From the NCBI GenBank assembly GCA_001606155.1, contig LODT01000049.1, positions 54,841 to 118,840 of the forward strand: a stretch of 64,000 nt of DNA. The letters run 5' to 3'. The DNA is from Tieghemostelium lacteum (lineage: Eukaryota; Evosea; Eumycetozoa; Dictyosteliales; Raperosteliaceae). This document shows, piece after piece, positions 47,564 through 60,201 of this stretch (within the stretch, counting starts at the first letter, position 1; each line of letters begins with the position of its first letter). Below the pieces are notes generated by a model. That model was not told the origin of the DNA. It made no database searches and saw nothing but the letters and a program-made list of their open reading frames with translations. A program made the position numbers and the translations under genes.

Positions 47564-48583
47564 TTACCAAGTTATTTTATTTAGAGGGTTGTCAAATACA
47601 ATTTTTTTTAAGGATTTTAGAGAATTTAGCACTGTTGTATTGGTGCCATGATATCTAATTTGTTTTACTGATGGGATATTTTCTTCAATTATTGGACAAC
47701 TATAACTATAACCAAGAGTTAGCTTAATAACTCCTGGTAATGTATTTTCGCCAATAGGGTGACTATAAAATTTACTGAGTTGTAAAGTATGTATTTGTTT
47801 TGGAATTATATCTTTACCAATAATAAAATTATATTTCTCCCCCATAACCAATGTTTTTAGAGTTGATGGTAAACTTCCTACCTCCAGTGGATAATTAAAA
47901 TGTGAGCTCAAATAGAGTGTCTCCATAAATGGTGGTAGTGAACCAGCATTAATTGGTTGATTGAATAATTTTCCAAGAATTAAAATCTTTAAGGAGCCAG
48001 GTAGATTTTGAAGTGGTTTATTGAATTTTAAACCTAAATCCAATTTTAACAATTGGCTCGGTAGTAGTTTTGCTAGGAGGGTTTGATTAAAATTCTCTCC
48101 AAACGTCAGTGTTTGTAATGATTCTGGTAGTGATCCTATTTGTAAACTATTCTCTGGATTATCAAAACCAAAATCTGTACCAAATATTAGAGTTTTTAGA
48201 TTATTGGGTAATGTTCCAGATTCTATAATTTGATCAAATTCATCATTAAATATTATATTCTCAATCATTTTCTTTCCAAATTCTTTTGGTAATTTTTGGT
48301 TGTATGATTTAAACTTTAGATTGTGTATATCCAATGCTGTAAAAATAATGAATATATCCATATCCTCCTTATTACTTATTTGGATAGTACGATATTTCAT
48401 TGGTATTTTAATGGGTTTTTTCTCTTTTAACTTTTTTTTACAATATTCCATGGGGAACATAACAAATCTAATCGATTGAATAAATTTATATGTAGATTTA
48501 CATATAGACAATAGATTGATTATTCCTCTTTCAGTATTTATAAATTTTATAATTTCATTAATCATAAAAAAATTGGTAATCAT
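47564..48583 (-). CDS. FNIP-repeat (LRR-like) protein
   Basis: Start chosen at the ATG at 48583 (MITNFFMINEIIKF); the frame continues upstream only through non-ATG codons. About 339 residues. After a helical N-terminus of about 95 residues, possibly a diverged F-box-type segment (IINLLSICKSTYKFI), there are six to eight repeats of about 22 residues with the dictyostelid FNIP pattern: LKTLIFGTDFGFDNPENS, LQTLTFGENFNQTLLAKLLP, LKILILGKLFNQPINAGSLP, METLYLSSHFNYPLEVGSLP and LKTLVMGEKYNFIIGKDIIP. FNIP proteins are a large, mostly uncharacterised amoebozoan family thought to be ubiquitin-ligase adaptors or scaffolds. Its 3' end faces nup62. Confidence 0.8.
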   Translation of the reverse strand: MITNFFMINEIIKFINTERGIINLLSICKSTYKFIQSIRFVMFPMEYCKKKLKEKKPIKIPMKYRTIQISNKEDMDIFIIFTALDIHNLKFKSYNQKLPKEFGKKMIENIIFNDEFDQIIESGTLPNNLKTLIFGTDFGFDNPENSLQIGSLPESLQTLTFGENFNQTLLAKLLPSQLLKLDLGLKFNKPLQNLPGSLKILILGKLFNQPINAGSLPPFMETLYLSSHFNYPLEVGSLPSTLKTLVMGEKYNFIIGKDIIPKQIHTLQLSKFYSHPIGENTLPGVIKLTLGYSYSCPIIEENIPSVKQIRYHGTNTTVLNSLKSLKKIVFDNPLNKITW

Positions 48584-48811
48584 GATTGATACTTGAAAAC
48601 CTGGTGCAAATGTAACTTTCGAAAACAAAAAAAATAAAAGATTGCAATAAAATTTTTTTCATTATCACACAAGAGTTTATATTAATAAAAATAAAACTTA
48701 AAAACAAATAAGAAGTGGCAAAAAATAATAAATACAACTTTAAAAGAGTTAGAAGTAATAAAAAGGATATTATTAATTTTATTGAAAGATAATTAAGGAT
48801 CAGTAAATCGT

Positions 48812-49696
48812 ATGGAGAATAAAGTATTATCAAATTTATTTGGTATTGCAGGTACAATAATTTGGTCAGTTCAATTGATACCACAAATTAGATTAAACTA
48901 CCAGAGACAGTCAACCAAAGGTGTATCATTATTGTGCTTTTCATCATGGTATATTTGTGGATTAATTTTATCGACCTATTTGATTTTCTCAAGACAAACA
49001 CCTTCTCTTATTATTCAAATTACATTATTTTCAATATTTTGCGCAATAATAGTCTTTCAAAGTTTATTTTATGAAAGGTAAATATTTAACAACCTAAATT
49101 AATTCATATATGTATAAATATTTATATAAACAAAAAAAAAAACAACATAAAGAAAATATCCGTTAAAAAAATTAATGTTTACTGTTGGAAGTTGTCTAAT
49201 TGTATCAATAACTCTTGCAATTGGAATATATGAAATGATGAATGTACTCAAAGGTCATGACTCATTAGCATTGATATCAGCAATCTTATCATCATCATTT
49301 ATGATTATTGGTTTCTTTCCCCAAATTTATGAAATCTATCAAAGTAAATCATCTGAAGGTCTATCAAAAATCTTTGTAGTTATGGATTTCTTTGGTGGTG
49401 TTGCATCTATCCTTTCCTTAGTGTTTCATGTTCCATTTGATTATTTAGCATTTGCAACCTATCTTATAGTACCAATATTCCAATGTATTATATTTGGAAT
49501 GATTTTATATTATTCAAAATACTATGCCTACAGAATAACCAAAAAGAACAGACAAGAAGATGATATTGAATTAGATATTAATGAATTATCACCACCCTCT
49601 GAATTAGATGAAGATGGATATTATCTAGAAGATGATGGTTTCGGTTCAAATGAAAGTCAATCCAATAAATCTGCCAATGCATCAATATTAATTTAA
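48812..49696 (+). CDS. PQ-loop repeat membrane protein (7 TM)
   Basis: Two exons, 48812-49077 and 49153-49696, join as FYER/KYPLKKLMFTV (donor GTAAAT, acceptor ATAAAG), giving 269 residues. Two PQ-loop motifs are present: IWSVQLIPQIRLNYQRQSTK followed by GVSLLCF, and MIIGFFPQIYEIYQSKSSEG followed by LSKIFV. About seven hydrophobic segments fit the family (cystinosin, PQLC2, SWEET relatives), most of which are lysosomal amino-acid transporters. The C-terminal 50 residues are an acidic cytosolic tail (DDIELDINELSPPSELDEDG) containing a dileucine-poor, Tyr-containing patch. The substrate is not predictable. Its start lies about 230 bp from the FNIP gene start, so the two are divergent. Confidence 0.85.
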
Positions 49697-49779
49697 AATA
49701 TTATTTTGAATTACTTTTCACTCCTTGTTTGTTTTTTTTTTTTTTGTATATATCGCTGTTTATTCATTAAATTCTCTTA

Positions 49780-50745
49780 TTAAAGATTTAATTTTTCTTT
49801 AATTTTTTGGAAAATTATATTATATTGTTTTGTTGATTCTGAATTTGGGAAAGCAGTTAAATAATTTTTTCCTTCATCACATGATCTTGCTATGAGAGGA
49901 TCAATTGGGATACGACCTAGAAAATCAACATTCATCTCTTTTGACATTTGTTCAGCACCACCAGAAGTTGGTATGAAAATTTTTGATTCTTTTGTGCATT
50001 TTGGGCAAATGAAGCCAGAGAAATTCTCAACCACACCAATAATTGGAAGGTTTACTTTTTTACAGAAATTAATTTCCTTTCTAACATCAATCAAAGAGAT
50101 ATCTTGTGGCGATGTAACAATGACCGCACCATCAATATTTGAATTTTTTAGATACTGTACAATAGAAAGATGTTCATCAGATGTACCAGGTGGTGTGTCA
50201 ACCACTAAGTAATCTAAATCACCCCATGAAACATCTTTTAGAAATTGCTTAATGAGACCATTCTTTTTTGGTCCTCTCCAAATGACAGCTTCCTCTTCAG
50301 TTTCCAATAAGAAACCAACAGACATTACTGCTAGATTATCCTGTACAAACACTGGATCCCATCCTTCACCTGACATGTGAATTTGTTCACCCTCTAATCC
50401 CATAATTTTTGGTATAGATGGTCCACATATATCAATATCTAATAATCCAACTTGTTTTTCTGAATTCATTGACAATGCATATGATAGTTGAGATGAAAAT
50501 GTACTCTTTCCGACACCACCTTTTCCAGAGAGTACTAATATTTTGTGTTTTACCGTCGACATTCTATCTTGTATTTTTTGTAGATCTGGATCCACTGTCT
50601 TTGGTGTAGTACTACATATTTGTTGATTTGGACAACCTTCACATTGTGAACTTTTACCTGCATTCTCTGATTGTGTGCCTGGACAATTCTCAGGTGGTGG
50701 TTGTATTAATTCTTTATCGTTACTTGTTTGTGCTTCTGTTGACAT
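49780..50745 (-). CDS. nubp1: Cytosolic Fe-S cluster assembly factor NUBP1/Nbp35
   Basis: P-loop NTPase scaffold that assembles 4Fe-4S clusters for cytosolic and nuclear proteins. 321 residues, single exon. The N-terminal ferredoxin-like motif is C-x13-C-x2-C-x5-C ([19 protein letters not shown], then CPNQQIC), which separates Nbp35/NUBP1 from Cfd1/NUBP2. Walker A is [20 protein letters not shown], the deviant (Mrp/MinD) type. [17 protein letters not shown] and [14 protein letters not shown] follow. The bridging cluster site of the dimer is the CPxC in [11 protein letters not shown]. All key cysteines and the signature lysines are present. It sits tail to tail with the PQ-loop gene. Confidence 0.95.
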   Translation of the reverse strand: MSTEAQTSNDKELIQPPPENCPGTQSENAGKSSQCEGCPNQQICSTTPKTVDPDLQKIQDRMSTVKHKILVLSGKGGVGKSTFSSQLSYALSMNSEKQVGLLDIDICGPSIPKIMGLEGEQIHMSGEGWDPVFVQDNLAVMSVGFLLETEEEAVIWRGPKKNGLIKQFLKDVSWGDLDYLVVDTPPGTSDEHLSIVQYLKNSNIDGAVIVTSPQDISLIDVRKEINFCKKVNLPIIGVVENFSGFICPKCTKESKIFIPTSGGAEQMSKEMNVDFLGRIPIDPLIARSCDEGKNYLTAFPNSESTKQYNIIFQKIKEKLNL

Positions 50746-50964
50746 AATTATGAAAATAAATTAAAAACAAAAAAAAAAATAAAAATAAAATTTAAATATT
50801 CGATTGTATAGTATTTATCTTATGTTGAGAAGATACTAGTATCACATTCTATTATTTGTTCTACAATTTAAATATATAAATATAAACAACAATGACTCAT
50901 TTTTATTTTTTTTGTTTTTTTGTTTTTTCACTTTCACAATAGTTGAATAAAGGATCCACATAAA

Positions 50965-51323
50965 ATGAAAAGATATCAAAAAATATTCTCTGTATTTTTT
51001 ATTTTATTTTCAATATGGCTATCGATAGTTTTGGAATATGTAAAACTTAATCTACCAGCTACTATAGAGTCAATTATTCCATTTGTAGGTTTTTTCTCAA
51101 ATCTCAAAAAGTGACAAAGAATTACTTTAAATCTAACATATAAACAACTATTCATTTAAAGTTACCATTATATTCAATAGTTGCATTTGGAAGCTATTCA
51201 TTAGGATCAATTTCATATAGTTTATTAATAATGGGAGATTGTAAAGATGCCTCTGAAAGCTTACTTGATGAAATTAGAGAAGCAAGAGAAGATCTACAAT
51301 CAAAAGGAATGAAATTAAAATAA
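50965..51323 (+). CDS. dpm3: Dolichol-phosphate mannosyltransferase subunit 3 (DPM3)
   Basis: Small ER membrane subunit that anchors the catalytic subunit Dpm1 for dolichol-phosphate-mannose synthesis (N-glycosylation, GPI anchors). Two exons, 50965-51084 and 51162-51323 (donor GTAGGT, acceptor TTAAAG), give 93 residues, the normal family length. Exon 1 encodes the first membrane helix ([19 protein letters not shown]) and [12 protein letters not shown]. Exon 2 starts [20 protein letters not shown], the conserved second helix, followed by [20 protein letters not shown] and [10 protein letters not shown], the cytosolic coiled tail that binds Dpm1. Identification rests on the whole-length pattern including the GSYSL and DC-x-EAR-type signature. 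Confidence 0.88.
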
Positions 51324-51589
51324 TATAGTAAACTTTGTAAAGAATTCAAAAAAGCAACACATATTTGGTTTTTCTATATATATATATAAATATAATACAT
51401 ATATTGGATTGTGACTGACCTTAATACATTCTATTTATATACAGTAGAAGTGCACTGGTCAACATACATATCGTATTTTTTGTTTTTAGTACTTTTTTAT
51501 TTTCTGTTTGTTAAGTTCAACAAATATTATTATATAGGTTTAAATTCTTGGATATATAAATTTATATAGTTAGATTTAGGAAAGCAATG

Positions 51590-52145
51590 TTATAGAGTCA
51601 TTTTCTTTATACCGCCTTCAATATGAGTAGCAGAGTTTTGACTATAGAGCAACTTTTGTTTTGCCAATAATTGATTTTGTAATTGTTGTATTTCAGATTC
51701 AATATCGGCTCTAGTCAAACAACCATAGTTTATATAGGCATTAGATAACAATGATTCGGCAGTTGGTCGAGTCTGTGGGTCAGGGTGAATCATGGATCGT
51801 AATAGATTCCAAAAATCACTTGAAAAGTGATGAGATTCCACCAGATCACCATTTCTAATGGAATTCCATTCCTCACCAGACTTTGGAAGTGGTTTACATC
51901 TAGCTAATTCATAGAGAGTGCATCCTAATGAGAAGATATCTGATTTTTTTAGAGCTGACATATCATCATGTAAAAGTTCTCTGGATAGATACCGACTGTC
52001 ACCTTCCGAATATATGGTTTTTTCCGTAGCCTCATTCAGTAAACCAAGATCACCAATTTTAAAAATTGATTTGTTTTTTTGAATCATTTCCTCTATATTA
52101 TTATTATTTACACTATTATTTAGTGATCCTCCTCCATTATTATTA

Positions 52146-52176
<31 letters not shown>

Positions 52177-53890
52177 AAATTATATAAATATTTTCTGGTT
52201 TTATATCTAAATGTACTAGACCAAGTGAATGAATATGAGTTATACCAATTAGAATTTGTTTAGTTAGATTGATGAGAAGTGATTCACTAGGTTGAAATGG
52301 TTGATCAGAAGCTATCCATTTATAAATGTTACCACCATTACAATATTCCATTTGAATAAAAATGTGGGAATTCTCTTCCCATGCATTATAGTATCTAACA
52401 ATATGGGTGTGATCCTTAATTGCAGAGAGACCATATACCTCTCTCAATACAATTTCTCTATCTTTTTGACCTTTTAATGGTCTTTTTGTTTTCTTTATAG
52501 CGTATAGACAACCATCAATTCTATGTCTACATTTGTATACATAACCAAAACTACCAACACCAATTAAATTTAATTGTTGAAATGTATGCGTAAATAGTGA
52601 ATACTCACTATTGGATGTAGAATTTACTGATGATGATTGATCCATTATTGTTGGTATTATATTACTATGTTCTTCTATAGAGGTATTATTTATTCCCTCT
52701 TCGTTAGATTGTAGTTGTTGTTGTTGTTGTTGTTGATGATAGGATTTTCCCTCCTCTGTGAAAGGATTTATATTTACATTTGGACTGGTAGTTATTGAAG
52801 AATTCATGCTAGTTGATCGCTTTCTTTGTTGCTGTGTAGATTGTATAAAAGTGTGGAAATCCATTTTTTCGTTATATCTTTTGATAAAAGGTGTGGGTGG
52901 TGGTGATTGTGATGGTGAAGAGTTTAGCGACTCACCAAAGAATGCTTTTTGGTCAGGCTTAACTCTTTTTAATTCTGTTGATGGGAATGTATTACTTTTT
53001 ATACCAGTAGGTAAACCAGTATGACTACTAGTATTATTATTGTACAATAAATTACCATGACTTTGATTTTGAATCAAATGATGGTGATGATGATGGTGAT
53101 GGTGTATAGAATGTGTTATTGTATTTCCACGTATATTTTGAGTACCATTATTACTACTATTTTGGTGCCAAGAGAGTATTGGTGATGTTGGTAGTGAAGA
53201 TGATAATAATATTGGATTATCATTACTACTGTTGCTGCTTATTATCATGTTTGGTGTTGAATATTGTTGACTGTGTATAGATGTTGATGATGTAGATGGT
53301 GTTAATGCTGATTTTCCGATAGACATTGGTATTTTAAATTCACCACTACTATTATTTATATTATTATTTGAATTATTGGATGTATTTAATGATCTTGGTG
53401 ATATTGGTGAATTTGGTGTTGAAGATGCATTTGATGATGTATCTTCAAAAAATAATCTTCTTCCTTTTTTACTATGTACATGTGGTGATGATGGTATATT
53501 ATTATTAATATTAATATTATTAATATTATTACTATTTGAATTATTTAAATTATTTAGTTGTTGGCTATTTACATCCATTGCTTTTAGACCAAATTCCGAA
53601 TTGAATTCATTGGATATATAACTCCCAAATTGGTCATCATCATCATTGTAATAATCATCATCATAGTCATCATCATAATCCATATTAGCTCGCTTTTTGT
53701 TTTTATATGGTTTAATTTGTGATTGATTGAGTGAATAAATACTATTACTATTGGTTGCAATGTTGTTACTATTATTATTAATATTATTATTATTTAAAAT
53801 ATTTTGATCAGTTGTTTGTGGAGTTGTTTGCTGATCAATTTCATCAAACAATGAAAATGGAATAGGATCTATTTTAATTCTATTTTCCAT
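51590..53890 (-). CDS. wee1: Wee1-type cell-cycle kinase
   Basis: Predicted tyrosine kinase that inhibits Cdk1 and delays mitosis. 766 residues, single exon. The first 430 residues are disordered (Asn, Ser, Gln runs and a nine-His tract), as in other Wee1 regulatory regions, with many SP/TP sites. The kinase domain is about 434-740: LNLIGVGSFGYVYKCRHRID, YAIKKTKRPLKG (the KK-S/T-x-RP-hydrophobic-x-G signature of Wee1), then DREIVLREVYGLSAI, YYNAWEENSHIFIQMEYCNG, the catalytic loop LVHLDIKPENIYI with the Wee1-typical HLDIKP (not HRD), IGDLG and EGDSRYLSRELL, the Wee1-family activation-loop ending. A 12-13-residue Asn tract plus extra residues sits between the catalytic loop and the DLG motif, a large insertion for that position. 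Confidence 0.92.
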
Positions 53891-54328
53891 TATTTTTTAA
53901 ATAAAAATTATATATGGGTGGTATTAAAATGAAGGAGGTAGTGTTATATCACTTTGCTCATAGGTGTGTTTAAAATACAAAATAAAAATAAATTTGGGTT
54001 GGGGATTGATTTCTATAAAATTTATAGTTAATTTTAGATTGATTTATGAAATAATTCAATGCACCTGTGATTTGTGGTGGTGATGATTTCTGTGAAGTTT
54101 TTTGAAAATTTTTTAGCTGTTAAAAAAAAAGTGTGTAAAAAAAAAAAGTGTGTAAAAAAAAAAGAAATATTGAAAATTGAAGTGATTCCTATTGAATAGA
54201 GATTCTCGATTTAAAATTATTTACAAGTATGAAAAAATAATATCAATAAAAAAAAAAAAAAAAGATAAGTTAAAAAGTTTTAAGTAACTTCATTTAATAC
54301 GAATTTGATTGGCAATTGATAAATGCAT
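53891..54328. other. wee1 upstream region
   Basis: Spacer between the wee1 start and the end of the EGF-like gene. It holds AAAGTGTGTAAAAAAA direct repeats at about 54122-54170 and the GT-rich TGTGATTTGTGGTGGTGATG near 54066. No gene is seen. Confidence 0.4.
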
Positions 54329-56657
54329 TTAATTTACTTTTAGATTCTTTTTGTACAAAAACATTACCGAGATAACGAGTCTAAAATAAGAACAGTACTG
54401 GTTAGATATATTTGATTTTATAAAATCACTAAATTTACAATCCAATCATATTTTTACAAATTCATCGTTTTGATAGTTTAGTTTTTTTTACTATTGAATT
54501 TTTATGTGAAATGTAAAAAGATAAATCATCCAAAATAATTAAAAAAAACAGTGGCAAATTTACAAAGATTTAAACAAATATTTAAATAAAACAACTTACA
54601 TTAGAATAGCTATAACACCAAAAACAATTAAAATTGTTTTCTTTTTACTTGAGGCTTGAGCAGGTTCATTGCTAGGGTAGTCAGTGGCTTTGATAAAGTA
54701 TCTTGTAATAGTTTTGTTTTGATATTTTGTACCTAAAAATATTTCATTATAAACTCTTTTAGCTATCCAATATTCTGATGGTATATCAGATAGAGTTCTA
54801 TTATTCCAAATTGATTTTTGGCCTATAATCTGATCTTTTTCTAATACTAATGTATTCACTAATGAATTATTATATAATCTATTTAGATTTAAAATTTCCA
54901 TTGCAAATATCCAATTGTCTTGTTGTGAAACTTTAAACTAAATATATGTAGAATTTTGTTGTTGTTGTTGTTGTTGATGATGTTGGTGTTGTTGGTGTTG
55001 AAAGATATTAATTAGTATGGAAATTTCTAGAAGATTAAAGTTAGAATATTTGTTGTACTTACATTTGGAGTGTCAATCCAATATGCAAATTGAGATTGTG
55101 ATGAGGATTTTACAGGTGGATCAAAATAGCAATTTAGATTCATATTAAAATTGGTTTGATCAGAGAGTGAGAATGAGAAACAATCTTGACTGGTAAGAAT
55201 AAGATCCCTACTACCAGTACATTGAGGTTTTGGTGAGTTAAATACAATGTCACATTTAAATGGTGTTAATTCAGCGCAATTTCTACCAGTAAAGTCGTCA
55301 GGACACTCACAAGAGCTGACATTTCTCTGACCAAAACATTGACCAATACATGTAGTATCACTATTGACTTTTAGTTGACAATTAACACCTTCATCATCAC
55401 AATTGATATTCATTGATAAACATTCATCATTTTTACCAGAACATCTACTATTCTTTACTAGACATTGTCCATTACTAATTTCATTGCTATAGTTTTGATA
55501 CTGATTTCTAGGTATAATTTTACCATTGCACACCAATCTATTGGTAGAACATGTAAATCCAAAATAATCTTTATTAAATACTGTAAAACTATCACATACT
55601 ACCTGTGATAAAATACAATCATTCAAATAGTTATCATTACATGTCAATGTGTAGATATAACAATCTTGATATCCCCACTGCTCTTTAAAATTAAATATAG
55701 TTAATGGCTGTGAACTGTGTGGACAATACATCTACATTTAAAATTTGAAGAATTAATATATATATATATATTTATACATAAATAGTTAAAATTCACTATA
55801 TTATACCTGAAAACACCTACTGAAACTAATTGACATTCATCATATGGATATGTACTATTTAATAATACCTTATTGTTATTTTCTAGTGTTATTAAAACAC
55901 CATTACATATCATTTCATTGATATAGCAATTTCCTTCACCTTGACAAGTATCTACATTATCATCACTAAACATTAGATTACCTAATGCACATGTAGAGTT
56001 ACTAATTATAACTACATCTCCACTACTACTACTACTACTACTACTATCAGTACCACTGCTTTGGCTATTATCAAAGCTATTTGAATTACTACTACTACTG
56101 CTAGCGCCAGTTTCTGATAAAATTTCATTATCATTAATTGGTTTATATTGAATAACTCTCTTAGTTATCATTGGTGTTGTTGAAATTGGTCTTTTCAAAG
56201 ACAATGACCAACTCTCTAAACCTTCAGTAATTGGTGAATTACCAAGAGTACGTAAATTTGATTTTACTCTTTTATCACTATTCAACATTTTTATATTATA
56301 GACCAGTTGATTAAAATTGTTAAATGCCTTATTAAGCTCTTCTGACATTTTGATAGATTCTACCTTTTTACTTAATTGTTCATATAATGTTGTTGGTTTA
56401 TATACATGCGAGTCTATTTCATCATCATCATCATCATCATCATCATTATCTTTAATATCATCATGTATAATTATTGGATTATTTAATTTTCTATTCTTAT
56501 TATTATCACCATAATTATTTCCTCTTTTGTTTATATTATTATAGTGGGTATGATGACTATTTGATGATGTTTTTATATTATTATTTATATTTATATTTCC
56601 ACCAAGATTTACAGTGACCAAAGTCAAAAGAATCAATAGAATAGCTATTAATTTCAT
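54329..56657 (-). CDS. Type I membrane protein with EGF-like domain
   Basis: Four exons: 56657-55821, 55731-55063, 54937-54600 and 54380-54329, giving 631 residues. ATG at 56657 (the longer frame starts on GTG). The first intron uses a GTAGGT donor and joins ECQLVS/MYCPHSS. The tiny fourth exon completes the membrane helix. Signal peptide MKLIAILLILLTLVTVNLGG. A low-complexity Asn/Asp/Ser region runs to about residue 215. A cysteine-rich extracellular region follows, with one clear EGF module (CIGQCFGQRNVSSCECPDDF, then TGRNC) at about 405-430. A membrane helix (TILIVFGVIAILILVISVMF) lies at about 603-622, and the cytosolic tail is very short and basic (YKKNLKVN). Probable adhesion or signalling receptor. 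Many related EGF proteins exist in dictyostelids and the orthologue is unknown to me. Confidence 0.82.
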
Positions 56658-57008
56658 TACCACACTGAATTCAAATTATTAAAAATTTTTTTTTTTAATT
56701 AAAAAATGTAGAAGACACATTTGGGTTACATAAATAAATTGTTTTAAAAAAAAAAAAGCAATCGATATTGACCTATAAGGTTTTAATCCTATTAATTTAA
56801 TAAGGTCCTCAAAGGAATAAGTTCATATCTACCAAATAAATATATCAGTTATCATCTTTAAAGGATCTATAAGATCTGATAATTTAAAACAAAAAATAAA
56901 AAATTTGTGTTTATAATGTCATAACCTTTTTAATTAAAAAAAGAATGAGTTATTTTATATTTTTCTTGTCTTAATATTATGTTGGATGAAAGATTTACTA
57001 ATTAGGAA
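56658..57008. other. Divergent promoter between the EGF-like and FUSC-type genes
   Basis: AT-rich, with A runs. Neither an RNA gene nor a clear motif is seen. Confidence 0.5.
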
Positions 57009-59505
57009 ATGGATATAGAGGAATATAGTAATCAAAATAATAATAATAATATTATTACCAATACCACAGTAAATGAAATAGTTAGTTCAGTAGATAGTAA
57101 CACAATACTAGAAGAATTTAATAATGCACACATTCATTATGAAAAAAAATTCAAAAAAAGAAATTTAAATTTAGGATTACGATCAAAAGTTGCATTAAAA
57201 GAAGCAACAGGTTGTATCATTTTAGCAACATTAGTATTTTTTGTACCGTTTAATGGAATTGATATCAATATATTAATTTTATCACCAGTAATCTATGTTT
57301 TGGTTACATTTAATATATCATCATTTACCAATATACTCAGTGGTGCATATATGATAATTGGATTAGCTGTTGGTGGTCTATATCTAAGCATTCTATTACA
57401 GATTGTCAACAGTGAAGATAGACTATGGATAAGCTATATAATGAATTTCTTTTTTGTCTTCATTCTCCATTCAGTAATGCCAGGAAGACGTTGGGTCAAT
57501 CTGTTAGCATGTAAAATGGCTGTTATTACCATTTTGTCAACTATCTATTTTAACTATGGACAAGATAGATATACTGCATTGGGACAATTCATTGCTATAT
57601 TTGTAATCATGTTTGCTGTAAATTTGTTTGTCAGTCTATTTCTTTTCCCGTGGTTAGGTACAAGGTTATTTCTAAAAAAGGTCAGTAAAACTTTGGTATC
57701 CAGTAAAAATCTCTTTAGTGCTGTTGCTTACCAATTGGAGGTAAACTTAGATTCTGAAGAAATTGATAATATAAAATCTACAGTAGAACCAATGAAAAAG
57801 AACAAATCATTCATTTATCCAGTCTACACTTTAGATATGTACTCTAATTTTATGATCGATAAGGATTTTGATAAAATCAGTAATAATACAAATACAAATA
57901 CAAATAGTAATAGTAATAGTAATAGTAGTTCACCACCAATCATAGAATTAAAGCATCTAAAAGAATCATCTATAAAGGTTAAAGTAAATGAATACAAGAG
58001 GAAAAATATACCATTTAAAAGTACAACTATTAGAATACCAACCAATCAGGAGATTATTAAAATGGAGAGTAAATTTGTAACACAAATATACAGATTGACT
58101 ATTCTATTGACAGAGTGCAGAAATGAGAGATGGAATCAAGTTTTAATTGGTCATTATGAAGATATTTTATCACAACTATCACAAGCACAAAAACAATTAA
58201 TCTCATTGAAACAGTCTATTGATGAGGGTTTCTCCAATATTTCAAGAAATAATATAATTATACCAATGGTTCCATTTATTGACTCAATCATTGAAGAGGT
58301 ATCTCTACAGATAAATTTGTTTATTGATATTCTAAATAGCTCAGAACACTATGATTCAGACCTAGGTCCTATTGAATTGGTAAAGATAATGGATCTTCCC
58401 CATAACGAACTAAAATATGATAGCTCTTCAATTCATTTCAAGATAGTTGTTTTACAAATGTCATTTGAAGAGACTGCAAATTTGGTTAAAAGAGCTGGTG
58501 AATTTTATAAAAATCTCGTAAAAGACTATCAAAAGTATGATTATCATACTATGTTGACCGAAAAGGAGATACTCAAGATGCACTATTTTTTTATAAGTGT
58601 ATTTGAATTTGCAAACTGTCAGCCAAAAACTTTAGAGCAAATATTAAATATTAAAAAGAACCAGAGACACATTCCAGTAATGGCTGAATTGATACGATAT
58701 GGCATTTGGTATCTTTTGACTGCTTTACCATTACATTTTTATAAACAAACCACAATGACAATTCACACTATAAAACGCTACAAAATGGAACAACAACAGC
58801 ATTACAAATCAAATTTCTATAGTTGCCAATATCTGCTTAAAAAGATTTTCAATTATCTTTGTAATTGGTTTTTGGTTACATTTTATCTCAATGGAAGATG
58901 GCATTTCCCACTCCAAATTTCTATTGGTTTTGTATCAACCAATATTATATTCCACTATTTTGATCTAAAACAGCATAATCAATTGGTGGTACATGGTTTG
59001 TGGACTTGTATTACTACAATTCTTGTATTTCAACCAACATTGGGATCAACAATGACAAGATCAATTCACAGAATTTTTGGCACTGCCATTGGTGGTTTAA
59101 TAGGGTTTATAACTTCTTTGTTATCAGGTTTAGTTGCTGAGCCTTGGAGAGAGATACTACTCTTGATATTTCTCTTTATTTGGGTGTTTCTAGTTTCACA
59201 CATTCAACAGAATTTCAGATATTCCTATGTAGGCTCTGTTAGTGCCCTAACATTTATAATCATTACATTTGGTCAATATCTATCACAAGACTATACTGTA
59301 ATGTATGCTGTTTTGAGACTATTATTTGTTGTAATTGGGATTGTATGGGTAATTATTTTATCATTGGTCATTTTCCCATTTTTTACCCACAAAGATACTA
59401 GATACAAAGCATTTAAAAATGTTGATTCCATTACCAATACATTTATAAAAATACTAGAAGGCTATTTACCATTGTCCACCAATCAATCAAATATTGGATT
59501 ACCTG

Positions 59506-59549
<44 letters not shown>

Positions 59550-60201
59550 AATATTGAAATGGAAATAAAAGCAATTGAACAATCCAATCCAATTATAATT
59601 GAAAAAACAAGAGAAGAGAAACAAAATGAAATCTACGCGGCCATGAGAGGAATTAGACTGTTAAATTCTCAAATATTTACAAGCTTGGTAGATGTAAAAT
59701 CAGAATTTGTTTTCAAACCAAACAACTTTACAAAATATATGATGTTGTATGTTGATCTTATTAATCTTAATACAAGATTGGTTATGACTGAAATTATTCT
59801 AAATCGGCAATTTAGGTATGTTTTCCAGCTGTATTTCTATATAAACCAATTACTAATATTACAGTTAAAGTGAACCAGTGATTACAGAATTAAAAGATAG
59901 TTTTACACCTCTCCAAGATCTTGTTCAGGATTTAAAAAAACTGAACTTAGATTTCAATGCACTAATATCAAACAAGCCAATGTCAAACAATATCGCCACC
60001 GAGCATTTATTAAAACACACACGAGATTTAGAGTCCCAAGTCCACCAAATAAGAGAAAGATTGGTTTCTAAAAAAATACTTTATAATTTCTATCCAGATA
60101 TGATTCAATATGGTGCGGCAATTTATTCAATTCATGATTTTATTAAATACCAAACTATTATATATAAACACTTGCTTGAAATAAAAATCCAAAAGATGTA
60201 A
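57009..60201 (+). CDS. FUSC/aromatic-acid-exporter-like membrane protein
   Basis: Two exons, 57009-59815 and 59871-60201 (donor GTATGT), join as NRQF/SEPVITELKDSF, giving 1045 residues. The architecture is that of the FUSC/ArAE group: an N-terminal block of about six membrane helices (residues about 60-210: LKEATGCIILATLVFFVPF, VMPGRRWVNLLACKMAVITI), a long cytosolic helical middle (about 215-590), a second block (about 620-790: FPLQISIGFVSTNIIFHYF, then GSTMTRSIHRIFGTAIGGLI) and a cytosolic tail with a run of about 15 Gln at 59508-59548. The G-x-R-x-x-G-T-x-x-G segment in the second block is the FUSC_2-type signature. Members export aromatic acids in bacteria and include yeast Brazilin-like and plant ALMT-related proteins. 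The substrate here is unknown. Confidence 0.75.
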
